From: Nymphaea colorata
Lineage: Eukaryota > Streptophyta > Magnoliopsida > Nymphaeales > Nymphaeaceae
Reading direction: 5' to 3'
Length of the DNA stretch: 64,000 nucleotides
Assembly: GCF_008831285.2 (NCBI RefSeq)
Contig: NC_045148.1
Span: 6,887,001-6,951,000, forward strand
The position numbers were made by a program, and so were the translations under genes. Positions 53,208-64,000 of the stretch are shown here, in pieces (positions within the stretch are counted from its first letter, which is position 1; the number at the start of each line of letters is the position of its first letter). The notes under the pieces are model-generated. The model was not told where the DNA came from. It did no database searches and was given only the letters and a program-made list of their open reading frames with translations.

Positions 53208-55078
53208 TTATGAAATCTTCAGTAATTTAAAAAAAGAACAACATTTGGCAATGGAAAATGCCTCCTTTTCTCTTTTTGATCTCTGGTTTTTTTCGAGTTA
53301 TTTTCTTTCACGTTAAATGGGCATCTCCTCATGTCTTATCCTGACATTATTATCTGCAATTCAGACTGTATTTCATAGCATTGCGCGTTTAAAAGCCAGA
53401 ACAACGTACATATTCAGATTCTGTTGTGGAAATGATTTGGTTGTTGATGTTTTCCCTTACCTTTTGTTGGTTAACGTTGATAAATGCTGCAATCAATGGG
53501 ACCAACGAGATATCCGGATGACTAAAATTGAACGATTATAAAGGATCTTGGGGTTGAATCTATATCATCCACATTGCTTACCCCTCCCAGAGAAATCAAG
53601 GTGTTCTTTCGTCCCACTTGTTTCTCCATGAGGACATAGATGCTGATTCTCTCTAGTGAGAACTTCTGATGGATATGGGGCTTATATTTAGTGATGGCGA
53701 AAATGTGCATATGCCTCAAAATTTCTTCTTTGTTTAATAGATGAGTATTGGGACAATCTATATCAATTTTGGGCAGAGGATAATAACGAAATTTTCTGTT
53801 TCGTGGATGTGTTGGTTGGTTCTCTATATCTCAGGATTATTTGCAATTTGTCCTAACTTTTTGGTGCGGATGCAACACTTTGAAATGTCTGAAGTTCTGC
53901 ATGACGTAATGAGGCTCTGTTTAGAAGTTGGGAAATAAAAATATTACCTCCATGTGTTGGCAAGGTATGACCTTCAAATTTATGAAGTTCCAAATCCAAA
54001 AATAACCCCAGCTTTAGTACACAACTTGTTGGCAACGTTTTCACTCCCAACCTGAGAGGGCGTTGATAAATAAAATTGCAATGCACTTTTGACTGCTTAT
54101 AATGCCTTGTCCCAGACAGTGTCTAAGCGTTCTCTGGGTGTCTAATTTAACCAATAGGCATACTAGGAGTAGATGAATGTTTCTTCATTTCTTTTGTAGA
54201 GTTATGTGGATGGTCTCGTGCTTTACTTGTCCATTCCCTGGTTTCTGATGAATTAAAGGTCCAATTCCAGCCAAAGTTTGCATAAGACAGGGCATTTTGT
54301 GTTTTGACGTTTAATTTTTCTTATAATTTCAGTTGCTCGTTTCTCTGTCTTTTGTTCTTCTTTTGAAGTCTTGTTGGTTTGACGGTTGCTTAATTTTCTT
54401 GCTGGGTTGTGTGTGTATATAAAACGTGCACATATATATACATTACATATGTTGCCTTTTCCAATCTTTCCTAAGTATGGCAACTCCTTATCTAGCAAAC
54501 TTTTAGTTTCACTGGTTGATTAACTTGTTACTAGAAAATGACTTTTCTTGTATTACAATTTCACTGGTTGATTAGCTTGTTACTAGAAAATGATGGTCAG
54601 CAAATTGGATGCTGTGAGAAGCAGACTATTCAGAATTTTGAATGCCTTGACATTATTAAAATTGTTACCCTCTGTTTGTTTCATGATTTCATCTGAGCTT
54701 TTAAGTGCCTCAGTTCCTTTCAGTTGCTGGCATTATGGTTCTGAATGTTTTGTTTAAAGTCTTTCTGGTTGCTGCTGCTTGACTGTGGTTAGATAGGAGT
54801 TCCTTGCAGTTTAATTCGGGTTATTTTCCTATTTGTACATATATGTTCTTTCTAGTTACTTGAGCTAGTTCTTGTAAGGCTAGGAGTGGTATATCTCGAT
54901 AATTGAAACTGATTTCGCTTGAGACAGTTAAACCTTGTCCTTGGTTTACCCTTCAACCATTGTGCTTATGATCCTATTTCTTTTCCCTTTATTGTGCCAT
55001 CATCCTTTATTTTTGTTTGCAGTAGGTTGTGCACTTGTACAAGCTTGAGTTTGTCTTTATCTTGTGTTCTGAGTATTG
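53208..55078. other. Spacer, mostly T-rich, without a clear gene
   Basis: T-rich, intron-like sequence with no family-matching ORF. It could be a long 3' region or intron of a transcript joining the genes on either side. A 52-bp tandem duplication lies at 54507-54593. Confidence 0.4.
54507..54593. repeat. Tandem duplication, 52-bp period, two units
   Basis: TTTCACTGGTTGATTAACTT and GTTACTAGAAAATGA recur from 54559 with one substitution in the core. Confidence 0.8.
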
Positions 55079-55505
55079 ATGGTGAGGGTCCTTGACAAAA
55101 TAGAGAGGGAGGTCTACAATGTTGAGTTGGCAGCATTGTCTGGTCAGAGGCATCTGACTTTTGGCTCTGAAAAGCTTCACATTTTCAAAGATTCAATCAT
55201 CATAACTGAAGGTATACGGGAGACAAGGTAATGAGTGTTGCTCTGCGAAAGACAAACAGAAATTGAGGACTCTGTAGGGCAAACTTGCTCAGAAATTTGT
55301 CATTATTAAATGATCTGTATTTGCAGTGTATAGGTTTTTGATTTGATTAAGTTCTTGTTGACCTTCAGGGGTTGTCTTATGCAGGGTTACTGAAGTTGCC
55401 CTCCTGCCTTTTAAGAAACAAGCTGCTATTCTCTGTAACTCGCTTCTGAGGATGAAGTTTAAACTCATCTTTGTAGTCCTTTTGCCTTGTTTTGCACTTG
55501 TGTGA
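55079..55505 (+). CDS. Possible two-exon 89-residue ORF, unknown
   Basis: Exon 55079-55227 and exon 55385-55505 join across a GT-AG intron (AAG|GTAATG ... TATGCAG|G) to give an uninterrupted 89-residue frame. The protein begins MVRVLDKIEREVYNVELAAL, continues with FGSEKLHIFKDSIIITEG and VTEVALLPFKKQAAIL, and ends in a hydrophobic stretch (LIFVVLLPCFALV). A possible acceptor TTTGCAG at 55022 precedes the ATG, so it may be the last part of a longer transcript. The predicted protein is not low-complexity, and the splice joint keeps the frame, but I do not recognise any family. It may be a gene fragment or a non-coding transcript that is open by chance. Confidence 0.3.
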
Positions 55506-56599
55506 TCCCTCCCAACATGAATGGCTCCCTCTTCTTGTACACCGTAGGATTATAGTATCTGATTACTTGAATTTATTGAATGGACGTGCTCTGCAGCTAA
55601 TTACCTAAACTAGCTTCAGCTAATGTCAGTTTTTTACTTTGGACCCAAATATTTGAGGCTTAAAAATTGGATTTCTGGTTCATATATGTTGACCGTAGAA
55701 GGTTCAGTTAGAATACGATCACTGTTTGCTTCTCTTTTATTATCAATTAGGCATTGTTTGATTGCTGGTAATTGGTGTTGAAGACGATCATGTGGGTGGA
55801 AACTGGGACAGAATGTTGCACTGATGGTTGTTTGGGTGAATGTGACGGGGAAAATTAGTTTTATGAGAATGGTGAGGTGAGGCACTTCATTTTTTCACAT
55901 TAATTTTTTTAATGATGGCACTTAAAAGTATAATACTATGACTAATCTAAAGATGGTAGCTGGCAATTCCAGCAACTGATGGTTCCCCTCTTCCAACGGC
56001 ATGGATGCACAACTGCCTTGAACTTGCAGTTCCAAGTACATCCTTCGCTTCTCATGGTTCTTTCTCTCTTTAGGAATTCAAGCTTGCTGGAGAAAGGGCA
56101 GGGACAGCTAGTTTGTGCTTTAAATGCTCTAAAACAAACCTTTCTAGTCTCATGACACGACTCACACTTTACATTTATCATTGAAGTTTCCTTTGACCTC
56201 CTCCTTGTTTGTTGCAGATTGGTAAAGGTGGCAACTTAGATAGAGAGGGAGACAGAGATAGAGCAGATGATTCAAAATGGAGGGAAAAAAAAGGTCCTCC
56301 GTGGAGGGAAAAGTACATGCCCGTCTTCTGCTACGTTGAATTTGAACGCGCTAGAGAGAGAGCCATTCAACCTTGCAATCAACGCGGAGGGTGTGAAGAG
56401 CGCAGATTTTTCTGGTTGACGAATTGCAGTAAAGATTGAAAGATTTGAACAGAAAATAATGCACTTGCAGTATTAAATGGGTAGGGAAGTTTTTCTTGTC
56501 CCATGGAGCTCACTTTCCTAGGTGAGGTGGGGCCCTTTAACTCTTCTCGTGACTCCGCGCGCAATCGCACTCGTCATCGACGGATGGCGCTCTTCACAC

Positions 56600-56815
56600 C
56601 CTCCGTATCGGGAAACGTACCGGAAAAACCGAATCCGATAGGCGCCAAAAGTTTTGAAACTCTTGTCAAATCAGCATTTTCATTATGACCCGCCCCCATC
56701 AGCCGATATGACTCGAAAAGTTTTTCCGGTACGTTTTCCGATACGATTTGACCCTCCGTATCAGTTAGCAGCCCGATGCACAGCACAAAAGTTTGCGCCT
56801 ATCGGATTCAAAACT
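56600..56815. repeat. Interleaved inverted repeats (foldback-like)
   Basis: Two inverted pairs occur in the order a-b-a'-b'. Pair a is CGGGAAACGTACCGGAAAAA (56609-56628) with its near-exact complement at 56721-56740 (one mismatch). Pair b is GAATCCGATAGGCGC (56631-56645) with its perfect complement at 56795-56809. A direct repeat CCCTCCGTATC occurs at 56600 and 56752. GC-rich for the area; no coding frame. Confidence 0.8.
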
Positions 56816-56984
56816 TTTTGATTTTTTTTTTAAATGAAAATGGAAACCACATGAAGATGTTAAAATTCATAAAAAAAATATTGACACGTCCATGAAGTTT
56901 AACAAATATGGATGACACAAGCCAAGTCGAGCTCAAACTAGTTTATAACTTAAATGGTAAGTCAAGCTTGACTCGTGCAATTAA

Positions 56985-57060
56985 AGAGTGAGCTCGAGTT
57001 GAGCTTTCAAACTTGTTTGAAAAGAGTGAGCTCGAGTTGAGCTTTCAAACTTGTTTGAAT
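56985..57060. repeat. Tandem repeat, 38-bp period, two units
   Basis: AGAGTGAGCTCGAGTTGAGC followed by TTTCAAACTTGTTTGAA at 56985 is repeated exactly from 57023. The GAGCTCGAG motif links it to the hAT-like element at 46565-46942, of which this region may be a decayed relative. Confidence 0.85.
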
Positions 57061-57568
57061 TGGCTCGACTCATTGTACATCGCTAACTGCAATTAGAGCT
57101 TTGATTCTCACTCGCACACTTAAAAAAGAGACAGTGAGTTGGATCTTGCAACTGTTGGTTTAACATACGGCCAGATCCAAACTTAACACCTCTAGGATGT
57201 CATGATCTCTATCAAAATTCAATGAAAGTCATATACAAAATGTTGAAAACCAATTATCTAGTTTCAGGTTGTATGAAACACCGATAATTTCATTTTAGGA
57301 TCCAAGTTTTCACCATAATTTTAGTGGATAACCTCATAGTTTTTTTTTTCTGGTTACAACAAAATAGCAGCCTACATAATTGCACATCTACTCAAGGATA
57401 AACCTTACTTAAATTTAATGAAATGATAATGGAGAAACTAAAGATTTTCTAAAATGAGAGGGTTCTTCTAACCCAAGGCCCTTAATTGGCAGCTATCACA
57501 AAAAATGGTGGATATATTAAGGTGAAGCCACTGAAAATGTTCGGCAAAATACACGTCGATTTGAGAAG

Positions 57569-57604
<36 letters not shown>

Positions 57605-58234
57605 GCAAGGCCCTATCTTGGCTACCCATCATGAAATACTCGGCAGAACTTTTTTTTTTTTTTAATAAAAGAAGTCAGGCATTCTCAACAAAATTCTATG
57701 AAGAGGGCATATATGATTTAAAAGAAATATGCAATGCATAAAATTTTTAAAAGCTTTTGATTCTTGAATATCTTTAAAATGTCCTCTTTTTATCAAGCAA
57801 ACATGCAACTGCTTCTATACGACATGCTCAAAACCAAAATTATAACGAAAGCGCTGAAAACATCTTGTGAGATTATTTTTGGTGTTTGAAAACATTGTTG
57901 TAAAACAATGGTACTACAGAACCGCACTTGGATCACTGTATCCAATCCATTGCACATAAAATACATGCTTAAAAGATGGCTACTCTCAATGGTTACTCCC
58001 TTTTGAGAACAGTTATGAAATATATATTTAAAATTTTATTTTAAGAAATTACTTGATAATTTAATAATAAATTTAATATATTTTTTCATAACTGTTATAC
58101 CCCATGAGATGAAGAGGTGCCTCTCAAGAGGCGAGACTATTTAGATTAAGAAGTTAAGATAAATGGGTGTTTTCCCGAGATAAACATTCATTCTAGTTAT
58201 AACCTTTGAGATAGAAGGGGTGCTTCCTCAAGAA

Positions 58235-58518
58235 TAAGGGTGGGCATCGGGCCGGGCCGGGCTGGTGAGCTTGGCCCGATAGCCCGGGTCTCGGCCTGGG
58301 CTCGGCCAGCTCGGCCTATTTAAAATTAAAAGAATTTTTATTATAAAATAAATTTTTAAATATAAAATAATTTTTTAATAATAAATATATATTATTAAAA
58401 CAAAAAATTTTAAAAATTAATTTTTTAATGTAAACGGCTTAACGGGCCGGGCTCGGCCCGGGCCAGGTTTTTCTCGGCCCAGGCCTGAGCCCAATCAGGC
58501 CGGCCCGACCCAAGCCTA
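58235..58518. mobile_element. hAT-like non-autonomous element with GC-rich palindromic ends
   Basis: A 284-bp element. The left end TAAGGGTGGGCATCGGGCCG and the right end, inverted TAGGCTTGGGTCGGGCCGGC, are imperfect terminal repeats. Flanks CTCAAGAA (58227-58234) and CTCAAGAG (58519-58526) match at 7 of 8 positions, consistent with a hAT target duplication. GGGCCGGGC/GGCCCG-rich arms surround a very AT-rich core. No ORF. Confidence 0.75.
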
Positions 58519-59394
58519 CTCAAGAGTCACGTCTCGTTTGATAAAATATAAAAAAGGATGCCACTGCACATTAAACAAGTAATTAATGGAAGCAAGAAAT
58601 GCAAATGGCAAATAGTTGTCAATGATCAGATCTGGTCGGAGTTTTTAATCTTTACCGAACCGACCAGTTAAGCCGGAAAAATGGAGAGGCAAAAGCCCGA
58701 TTTAGTGCCCGACCATCGCACACCGCCATGTCCACGACCAGTTGTTGCCAGCGGCGCTGCCATCAAACATAAATCCTGAAAAACACATTCAGCAGCGTTT
58801 CAAAGTTTGTCCCACCTCATTAAATTTGTCACAGATAAAAGATGACATAAAATTCAATGGCCATTTAAAACTTTAAAAAAGCTGCATTACTTTGAAAAGA
58901 GCCATTAAAAACGAAAAAATGATTTTTTTTAACGTGTTTTTTTTTCACTTTTTTCATTTTTTCAATGCCAAATAGTTTTTTTATTTTCTATTTTTATTTG
59001 TTGCAAATCTATTTATCTCTTGAAGTTTTTGTTATTGGTTTCCCACTTATTTTATTTTTCTTTCATTTTTAGTTTTTTTTTTTAATTTTACTATATTTTT
59101 TCTGTATTTTCTCATTTTTTTCAAGCTCACCATATTATACCCATAAAAAACCTTGTCAACCATTCACGTAACAGTACTTGAATGTAAAATTTATGAGCCA
59201 GCTTAGATTCGAATTATGGAAAGAAAAAATACCCACCAAATCAAAGGATGACGAAGATAGATATGACAATCAGCATTTTTTAGTTTTAGACAACATTAGA
59301 CGAGCCAGTGTGACATGTCAATCACTCTTGGGTGAGTAGAAGTATTTCATCCTACAGCCCAACCCTCATCCTTTCACTCGATGTCCCCAAGGTC

Positions 59395-59583
59395 AGGGGC
59401 GGAGCCAGGATTTTCCTTAGGGGCGGGCCGACAGTTCAATTTCTGGATCTGGGTAGGGCCAAATTGAATTCAACTCTAAAAAATACATTGCGCACTTAAA
59501 AAATTATATTTTTTTTAATGTAAAATATTTTTTTCCATTTGCCAGGGTGGGGCCATGGCCTAGGCGGCCCCCCCTGCCCAAGG
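59395..59583. mobile_element. GGCGGAGCCA-type dispersed repeat, best-preserved copy
   Basis: Starts CAGGGGCGGAGCCAGGATTT, contains GGGTAGGGCCAAATTGAATT and an A/T-rich core, and ends GGGGCCATGGCCTAGGCGGC then CCCCCCTGCCC. Related copies occur at 10441, 11530, 13278 and 32124. Confidence 0.5.
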
Positions 59584-62179
59584 TACCAAGTTCGCTTTTA
59601 GTCATTTGGTGTTTCAACAGTTATTTCTTTTTTATGCTTAAACTTGCATATGAGTGCCTTCCTCTTTCTTTGGAGTATATGTGATGTTAAAAGATATTAA
59701 TAATTAGATAAAAAAAGTTTAATTTGCATATTAGAGGAAGTAGTGAGATGTGATATAACAGGCTATCTGTTACTATGCTCAATTAGGAGGAAGGAACTAA
59801 TTAGGTTAATAGAAAATAATGAATGTACATTGCATAAAAGTTAGGAAAACAGCGGCAAATCAACCATTTCCTGTTAAATGTCTATAAATTAAAGCTACTT
59901 ACGCAAGCAAGTGTGGGTGGAAAAACCTATTTCCATTCTTTTTCCCAAACAAGATCCAAATCTTGATAAATAAAAGTTAAAATTGAAAAATTGGTAAACC
60001 CACACAAATTATATCCTTAAATTGCAGAACTAAAGTCTTAAAATTTTTCTTATCAGTGTTTGACAAGTAAAAATAAATTTTTTTAAAAGGAGATTCTGAA
60101 TTTTTAATTTTATTACCAAACAGACCTTATTACCAAGTTTAGCTCTAATTTCAAATAAAGGAGAAACGAGAAAGTGTCGCAGTCACGAGTACGAGTTAGG
60201 TGATGTCAAGCGTTTAAAAAATAATTTCGATAACGATGACGACTTTTCCAAGGGAGTGAAAGCGCAATAAAGGGGACCAACGTCCAACTCCATGAAATAA
60301 ATTCATGGACTTTGTTTATTAGCAACCGCGCTGGGAAAATGCTTTCATATCACCCGTCAAAGTCCTTTCCAGCATGTCGTTTTGTCAAGAAAAGAAGGAC
60401 GTCACAGTCTGTCAAGCATGGACGCAAGATGGGATGTAAGAAAGGAAACTTGAATTCCACCTCTATCTTTTGTGGTCTGAAAAGAAAGTCTAAGACTCTT
60501 TATTTACTACTGCCAACTCCTCTTTCTTCAGTCATGTTTTTTTGGTTTTAAATTATTTTCGTAGGCGAAACCCTCGACTTGACGCTCACCTTAGAAACCA
60601 AATCCCAAGTTCACCTTAGAAAACAAATCCCACCTGGGTAAGTCGATCCCAGAAAAGATCCGAAATATGACTTTACAATTCGAATCAGATCCGATTCCGA
60701 TTTTTATATTTATATTCGAATCTGAATTTGAATTTTAAACCGAATTTTGCCAATTTCCAAAATTTAATAGCATTTCATATAAAATATTTGTCTAAAAATA
60801 AATTCGATCCGAATCCATATTTGAATCCGAATCTGATCGAATATTTATGTCAGAGTCCGATCATACGCTATTTATTAAATTCGAATTCGATCTAATTTCT
60901 TAATCAAATATTATTATTTTTTTCATATCTGATCTGAAGTTCTCTCATGTTCTTCTTTTCTTTTAAGTCTAGTGGTGTTTCACAAGATTTCTGTTCTCTA
61001 ATATATACATCAATCTGTAGTATATACATCAATTAGAGTGTGTACTGTCACCATTTAAGTTTAAAATAGTGGTGCGAACCAAATTGAAGGCCCGACTCTC
61101 ACCAGCTTGTCAGTTCAACCAGCTACTCGAAAGAAAGACCTTCAATATATTTTTTTGAACTTCTCATTATGTTTTCAATTTTTATGTTTTTGTGGGTTAA
61201 GACTGGAAAAAAACAAAAGATGCAAAACTTCATAAAAAAAAAAAACTGTCCATTTTAAAATTCTGAAACATGAGACTCCTTTCCGAACCGAGAGCCACAT
61301 GTCGGCCTTAAAATGGAAATTTATAAATTTATGGACAAGCGGACGATACCATAGAATAACCATTCATGTCTCTGAATTTGACGTCACAACGATTCTTGTC
61401 TTTCAATATCTTTGGACACGCAATCCACTTTTTGGAAACCTATGAACCGGGATTCCTCATACTAACGTTACGTGAGATTGTCATTTCCGCTTTTTCGACA
61501 TGATCGCCTTCCAATAAGGGAGATTTACAAGTAAAATAGATGTCTACTTTTACTCGCCAAGTGGTCAGTTGGCTTTATAAAAGTAAAAGCGAGAACATTG
61601 GAAGTGATATCATTAAAATTTTTTAATCCCGCCTCAAATATGAAGTTTCAAGATCTCAAATCATTTTTTTTTACATAGTGCAAAATCTAGTGTTTGGTGA
61701 TTTCCAATCAACCTTCAATATCTAATTCAGGTTATCAAACACAAAAAAAGTAAGAAAACAAGGATTGAAATGTTTTCTTTGTGTTTAGAATTTATAGAGT
61801 CTTTTGTTTTGATACTGGTACGTACTTTGTTTGCTTATGTTAAATCACCGGACTGTCATAGAAGAAGTCAGTTCCATGAGTATATCCGTTCCGTTTCAAA
61901 ATATCTCTCTTTCTTTCTTTCTTTCTTCTTAGCACTCGTGGCGGCCACATCTCCTTACCTGGCGGCTTTGGGCCTTTGTGCCTCGGCGTACCAAATCAGC
62001 GTCTGCCGCCTACCCCACCGTCCTCTCCCAACTACCTAATATCACGCTCTTCCCAGTTCTCGATCTTCCATTTTCCCGGCCGTCCCAATTTTTTATTCGA
62101 CTTATCTGACCAAAGTCACGATCTCGTGATCGCGCTGTACGTTATCTCGCCTCTGCTTCTCCTGACGTGAGAGCGGTTG

Positions 62180-64000
62180 ATGATGTATATAAGCGGCTCC
62201 ACTGGACTCGCTCGGGCTTCTTCTAGGGTTCCATCCATTTGCGATCTCACCCGAGCGCGCTCCTGGGCTTCCTCGTCCTCGTCGTCATCTCTTTTACGGT
62301 TTCCGAGGACCTTCTCAGCTGGAAACGGGTGGGTCAGGGCGTCGTTTTCGCCGATCCGGAGGGACTGTGCGCGGGGACTTTACCGGTTCAATTCCGATTG
62401 GAGGTCGCCCCTGAGCCTCCGAGCGCAGATCAGGAGCTCCGCGGCAGTGATAGAGCGGTTTGAGAGGAAGATCACCACGATGGGTAGGATTTGAGTGTGT
62501 TGCTCGTGCGATCTTTCCTTTTGCTTTCTTTTTTCGCCTTGCATGGTTTTCTTCGGTCTGGATTATTTGAGTAAAATGGGAGGATTGGAGGTGGTGAAAG
62601 TCGAGAAGTTGATCTTTTTGCTTTTTATCTTCTTTTGATTCTTTTGTTTTCCGGACGTGGAAAAACTGCAGCTGGAGAGCACGCTTTCAATGGAATTTTG
62701 ACAAGCCTGCCGAAGCCCGGAGGCGGCGAGTTCGGAAAATTCTACAGCCTGCCGGCTCTCAATGATCCAAGGATCGGTGAGTGTCTTCCTTTTATTGTAT
62801 CTCTTCCGGCTCTTGTCTAAACTGACTACTGACCATGTTTGAGGTTTGGCCAATCTTTGGATCGAACTAGTTGAATTTATCAGTGCTTAATCAAGGTCAA
62901 TTCAATAGTTCTGCTGATGTGTTATACTGAACAAGTGTTTTTTTTTCCCTTTTTCTAACTGATTCTTACAGTGTTTAGTTTCGGAATCACAATTTTATCT
63001 CGGTCGTATCATCGCATTATCCATATAAATGAGCTTGATGATACAACGTGACTCTCTGTTACGCCTGCGGTGGGCTGATCTCGATGGCTAGAAAGAGAAT
63101 GGTGTCTATTTTTTTTTTCCCTTTTTCAAAATGATTTTTAAGCTAACACTCTATGCTTGCAGATAAACTCCCGTACACAATCCGGATTCTCCTTGAGTCA
63201 GCTATCCGTAACTGCGACGAATTTCAGGTGAAAAAAGTCGACGTCGAGAAGATCATCGACTGGGAGAATACTTCTCCAAAACAGGTTGAGATCCCATTTA
63301 AGCCTGCTCGTGTCCTGTTGCAGGTATGGACGACATATGCATTTAGACTTGAGTTGGAATTTCTTTTGCCTTTCCATTGCTTTTCCTGAAGCAGTATGGA
63401 TGCCATTTCCTCCTTCTCTCTCCATAGGACTTTACTGGTGTGCCTGCTGTCGTCGACCTTGCCTGTATGCGGGATGCTATGAACAAGCTTGGAAGTGACT
63501 CGGACAAGATTAATCCTCTGGTATGTCATTGTCACCGATGACATCTGTGCTAGTGGTTTGCTTCTTTACTGTCAGTCTGTCATTTTTGTCATGAAAGAGC
63601 AATCCAAGGATATTGATGAATCTTTTAGCTTTTGATTGCAAATAAACTTGTAATTTGAAGTCATATTAAAAGGAAGAAACTAATGTTCATTCCTGCTCGG
63701 ACTAATGCCAGTATTCTGAATCCAACGGCAAGAAATCTGCTATTAGGTTATGTTATTCTGGTCATTTCAATTAAATTGATTTCTATGCTCACCAACCTTC
63801 ATCATCTAGATGCGCTGATATGTTCCTGTGATCTGTAATCATCTCGATGGACTATTTCAATGTTTGTTTGGCTGATGCAGGTGCCAGTAGACCTGGTCAT
63901 TGATCACTCTGTCCAGGTGGATGTGGCGAGATCAGAAAATGCTGTGCAGGCAAACATGGAGTTTGAATTCCAACGCAATAAAGAAAGGTTTGGTTTCCTT
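62180..64000 (+). CDS. Aconitate hydratase (aconitase), 5' part; runs off the window
   Basis: Iron-sulfur enzyme interconverting citrate and isocitrate in the TCA and glyoxylate cycles. Five exons are visible: 62180-62483, 62672-62776, 63163-63323, 63428-63520 and 63881 to the edge, joining in frame to 261 codons of the roughly 1000 expected. Conserved stretches: [76 protein letters not shown] and [20 protein letters not shown]. These are plant-aconitase hallmarks; the [4Fe-4S] cysteines lie beyond the window. The first about 95 residues are Ser/Arg-rich with few acidic residues, fitting a mitochondrial presequence. An in-frame Met right at the end of exon 1 (TTM|AGEH) corresponds to the start of the cytosolic-type enzyme. 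Two adjacent ATGs begin the ORF; the first is reported. Introns are GT-AG. Confidence 0.95.

Larger units (their letters stand above)
55506..62179. other. Long intergenic, repeat-bearing spacer left of the aconitase gene
   Basis: No gene is supported over about 6.6 kb; ORFs here are short and without family motifs. It carries an interleaved foldback (56600-56815), a tandem repeat, a (TA)n tract at about 57571-57601, a hAT-like element, a GGCGGAGCCA-type repeat, poly-T-rich sequence (58920-59110) and GAATCCGA-rich repeat sequence (60660-60960). The last few hundred bases, increasingly GC-rich, should contain the aconitase promoter and leader. Confidence 0.45.

Noticed and set aside
56209-56439. 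ORF rich in Arg/Asp/Glu
   Set aside because: Short, compositionally biased by GAGA repeats, no splice partner or motif seen.

Overview
This 64 kb window looks like nuclear DNA from a flowering plant. The genes are split by GT-AG introns, the spacers are long and AT-rich, there are many (TA)n, (CT)n and (GA)n microsatellites, and the mobile elements are of plant type (Ty1-copia, LINE, hAT, MITEs, SINE-like). I cannot fix the lineage from sequence alone. I see no CRISPR array, operon, rRNA or convincing tRNA. All calls come from reading the sequence; no search was run.

Genes, left to right: (1) an intronless S40/DUF584 senescence-regulator-type gene at 2536-3063 (+). (2) An intronless plastid geranylgeranyl diphosphate synthase small subunit at 21148-22176 (-), with a TATA box and a (CT)n leader. 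(3) A five-exon DHHC protein S-acyltransferase at 28319-33223 (+). (4) A 14-exon AXR1-type regulatory subunit of the NEDD8/RUB E1 at 35348-45452 (-), reconstructed exon by exon to 524 codons; it runs convergently with gene 3. (5) A short plant-specific gene of unknown function at 52712-53095 (+). (6) A doubtful two-exon 89-codon ORF at 55079-55505 (+). (7) The first five exons of an aconitate hydratase gene, 62180 to the right edge (+), which continues outside the window. A possible membrane-protein fragment lies just beyond the AXR1 3' end (34671-35102, -). These genes serve unrelated housekeeping roles (protein neddylation, protein lipidation, isoprenoid supply, TCA cycle), so no joint pathway is implied.

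Mobile DNA fills most of the rest. A decayed Ty1-copia gag-protease fragment lies at 18034-19885. Upstream of AXR1 is a reverse-strand LINE reverse-transcriptase relic (about 45870-47420), split by a 0.38 kb hAT-like element whose target-site duplication can be read exactly. Next to it is a 4.3 kb hAT transposon (48004-52302) with an 8-bp target duplication and a BED/DUF659/dimerisation transposase full of stops and frameshifts. A 594-bp non-autonomous relative sits in AXR1 intron 7, again with a perfect 8-bp duplication. Several MITEs, SINE-like copies and foldbacks occupy 5-17 kb, 20-25 kb and 56-59 kb.

I found no clearly undescribed biological system. The observations most worth following are the GGPPS small subunit that has lost one of two hallmark cysteines, the stop-free frame-preserving last intron of AXR1, the hAT family with mother and derivative elements, and an interleaved inverted-repeat structure near 56.6-56.8 kb.
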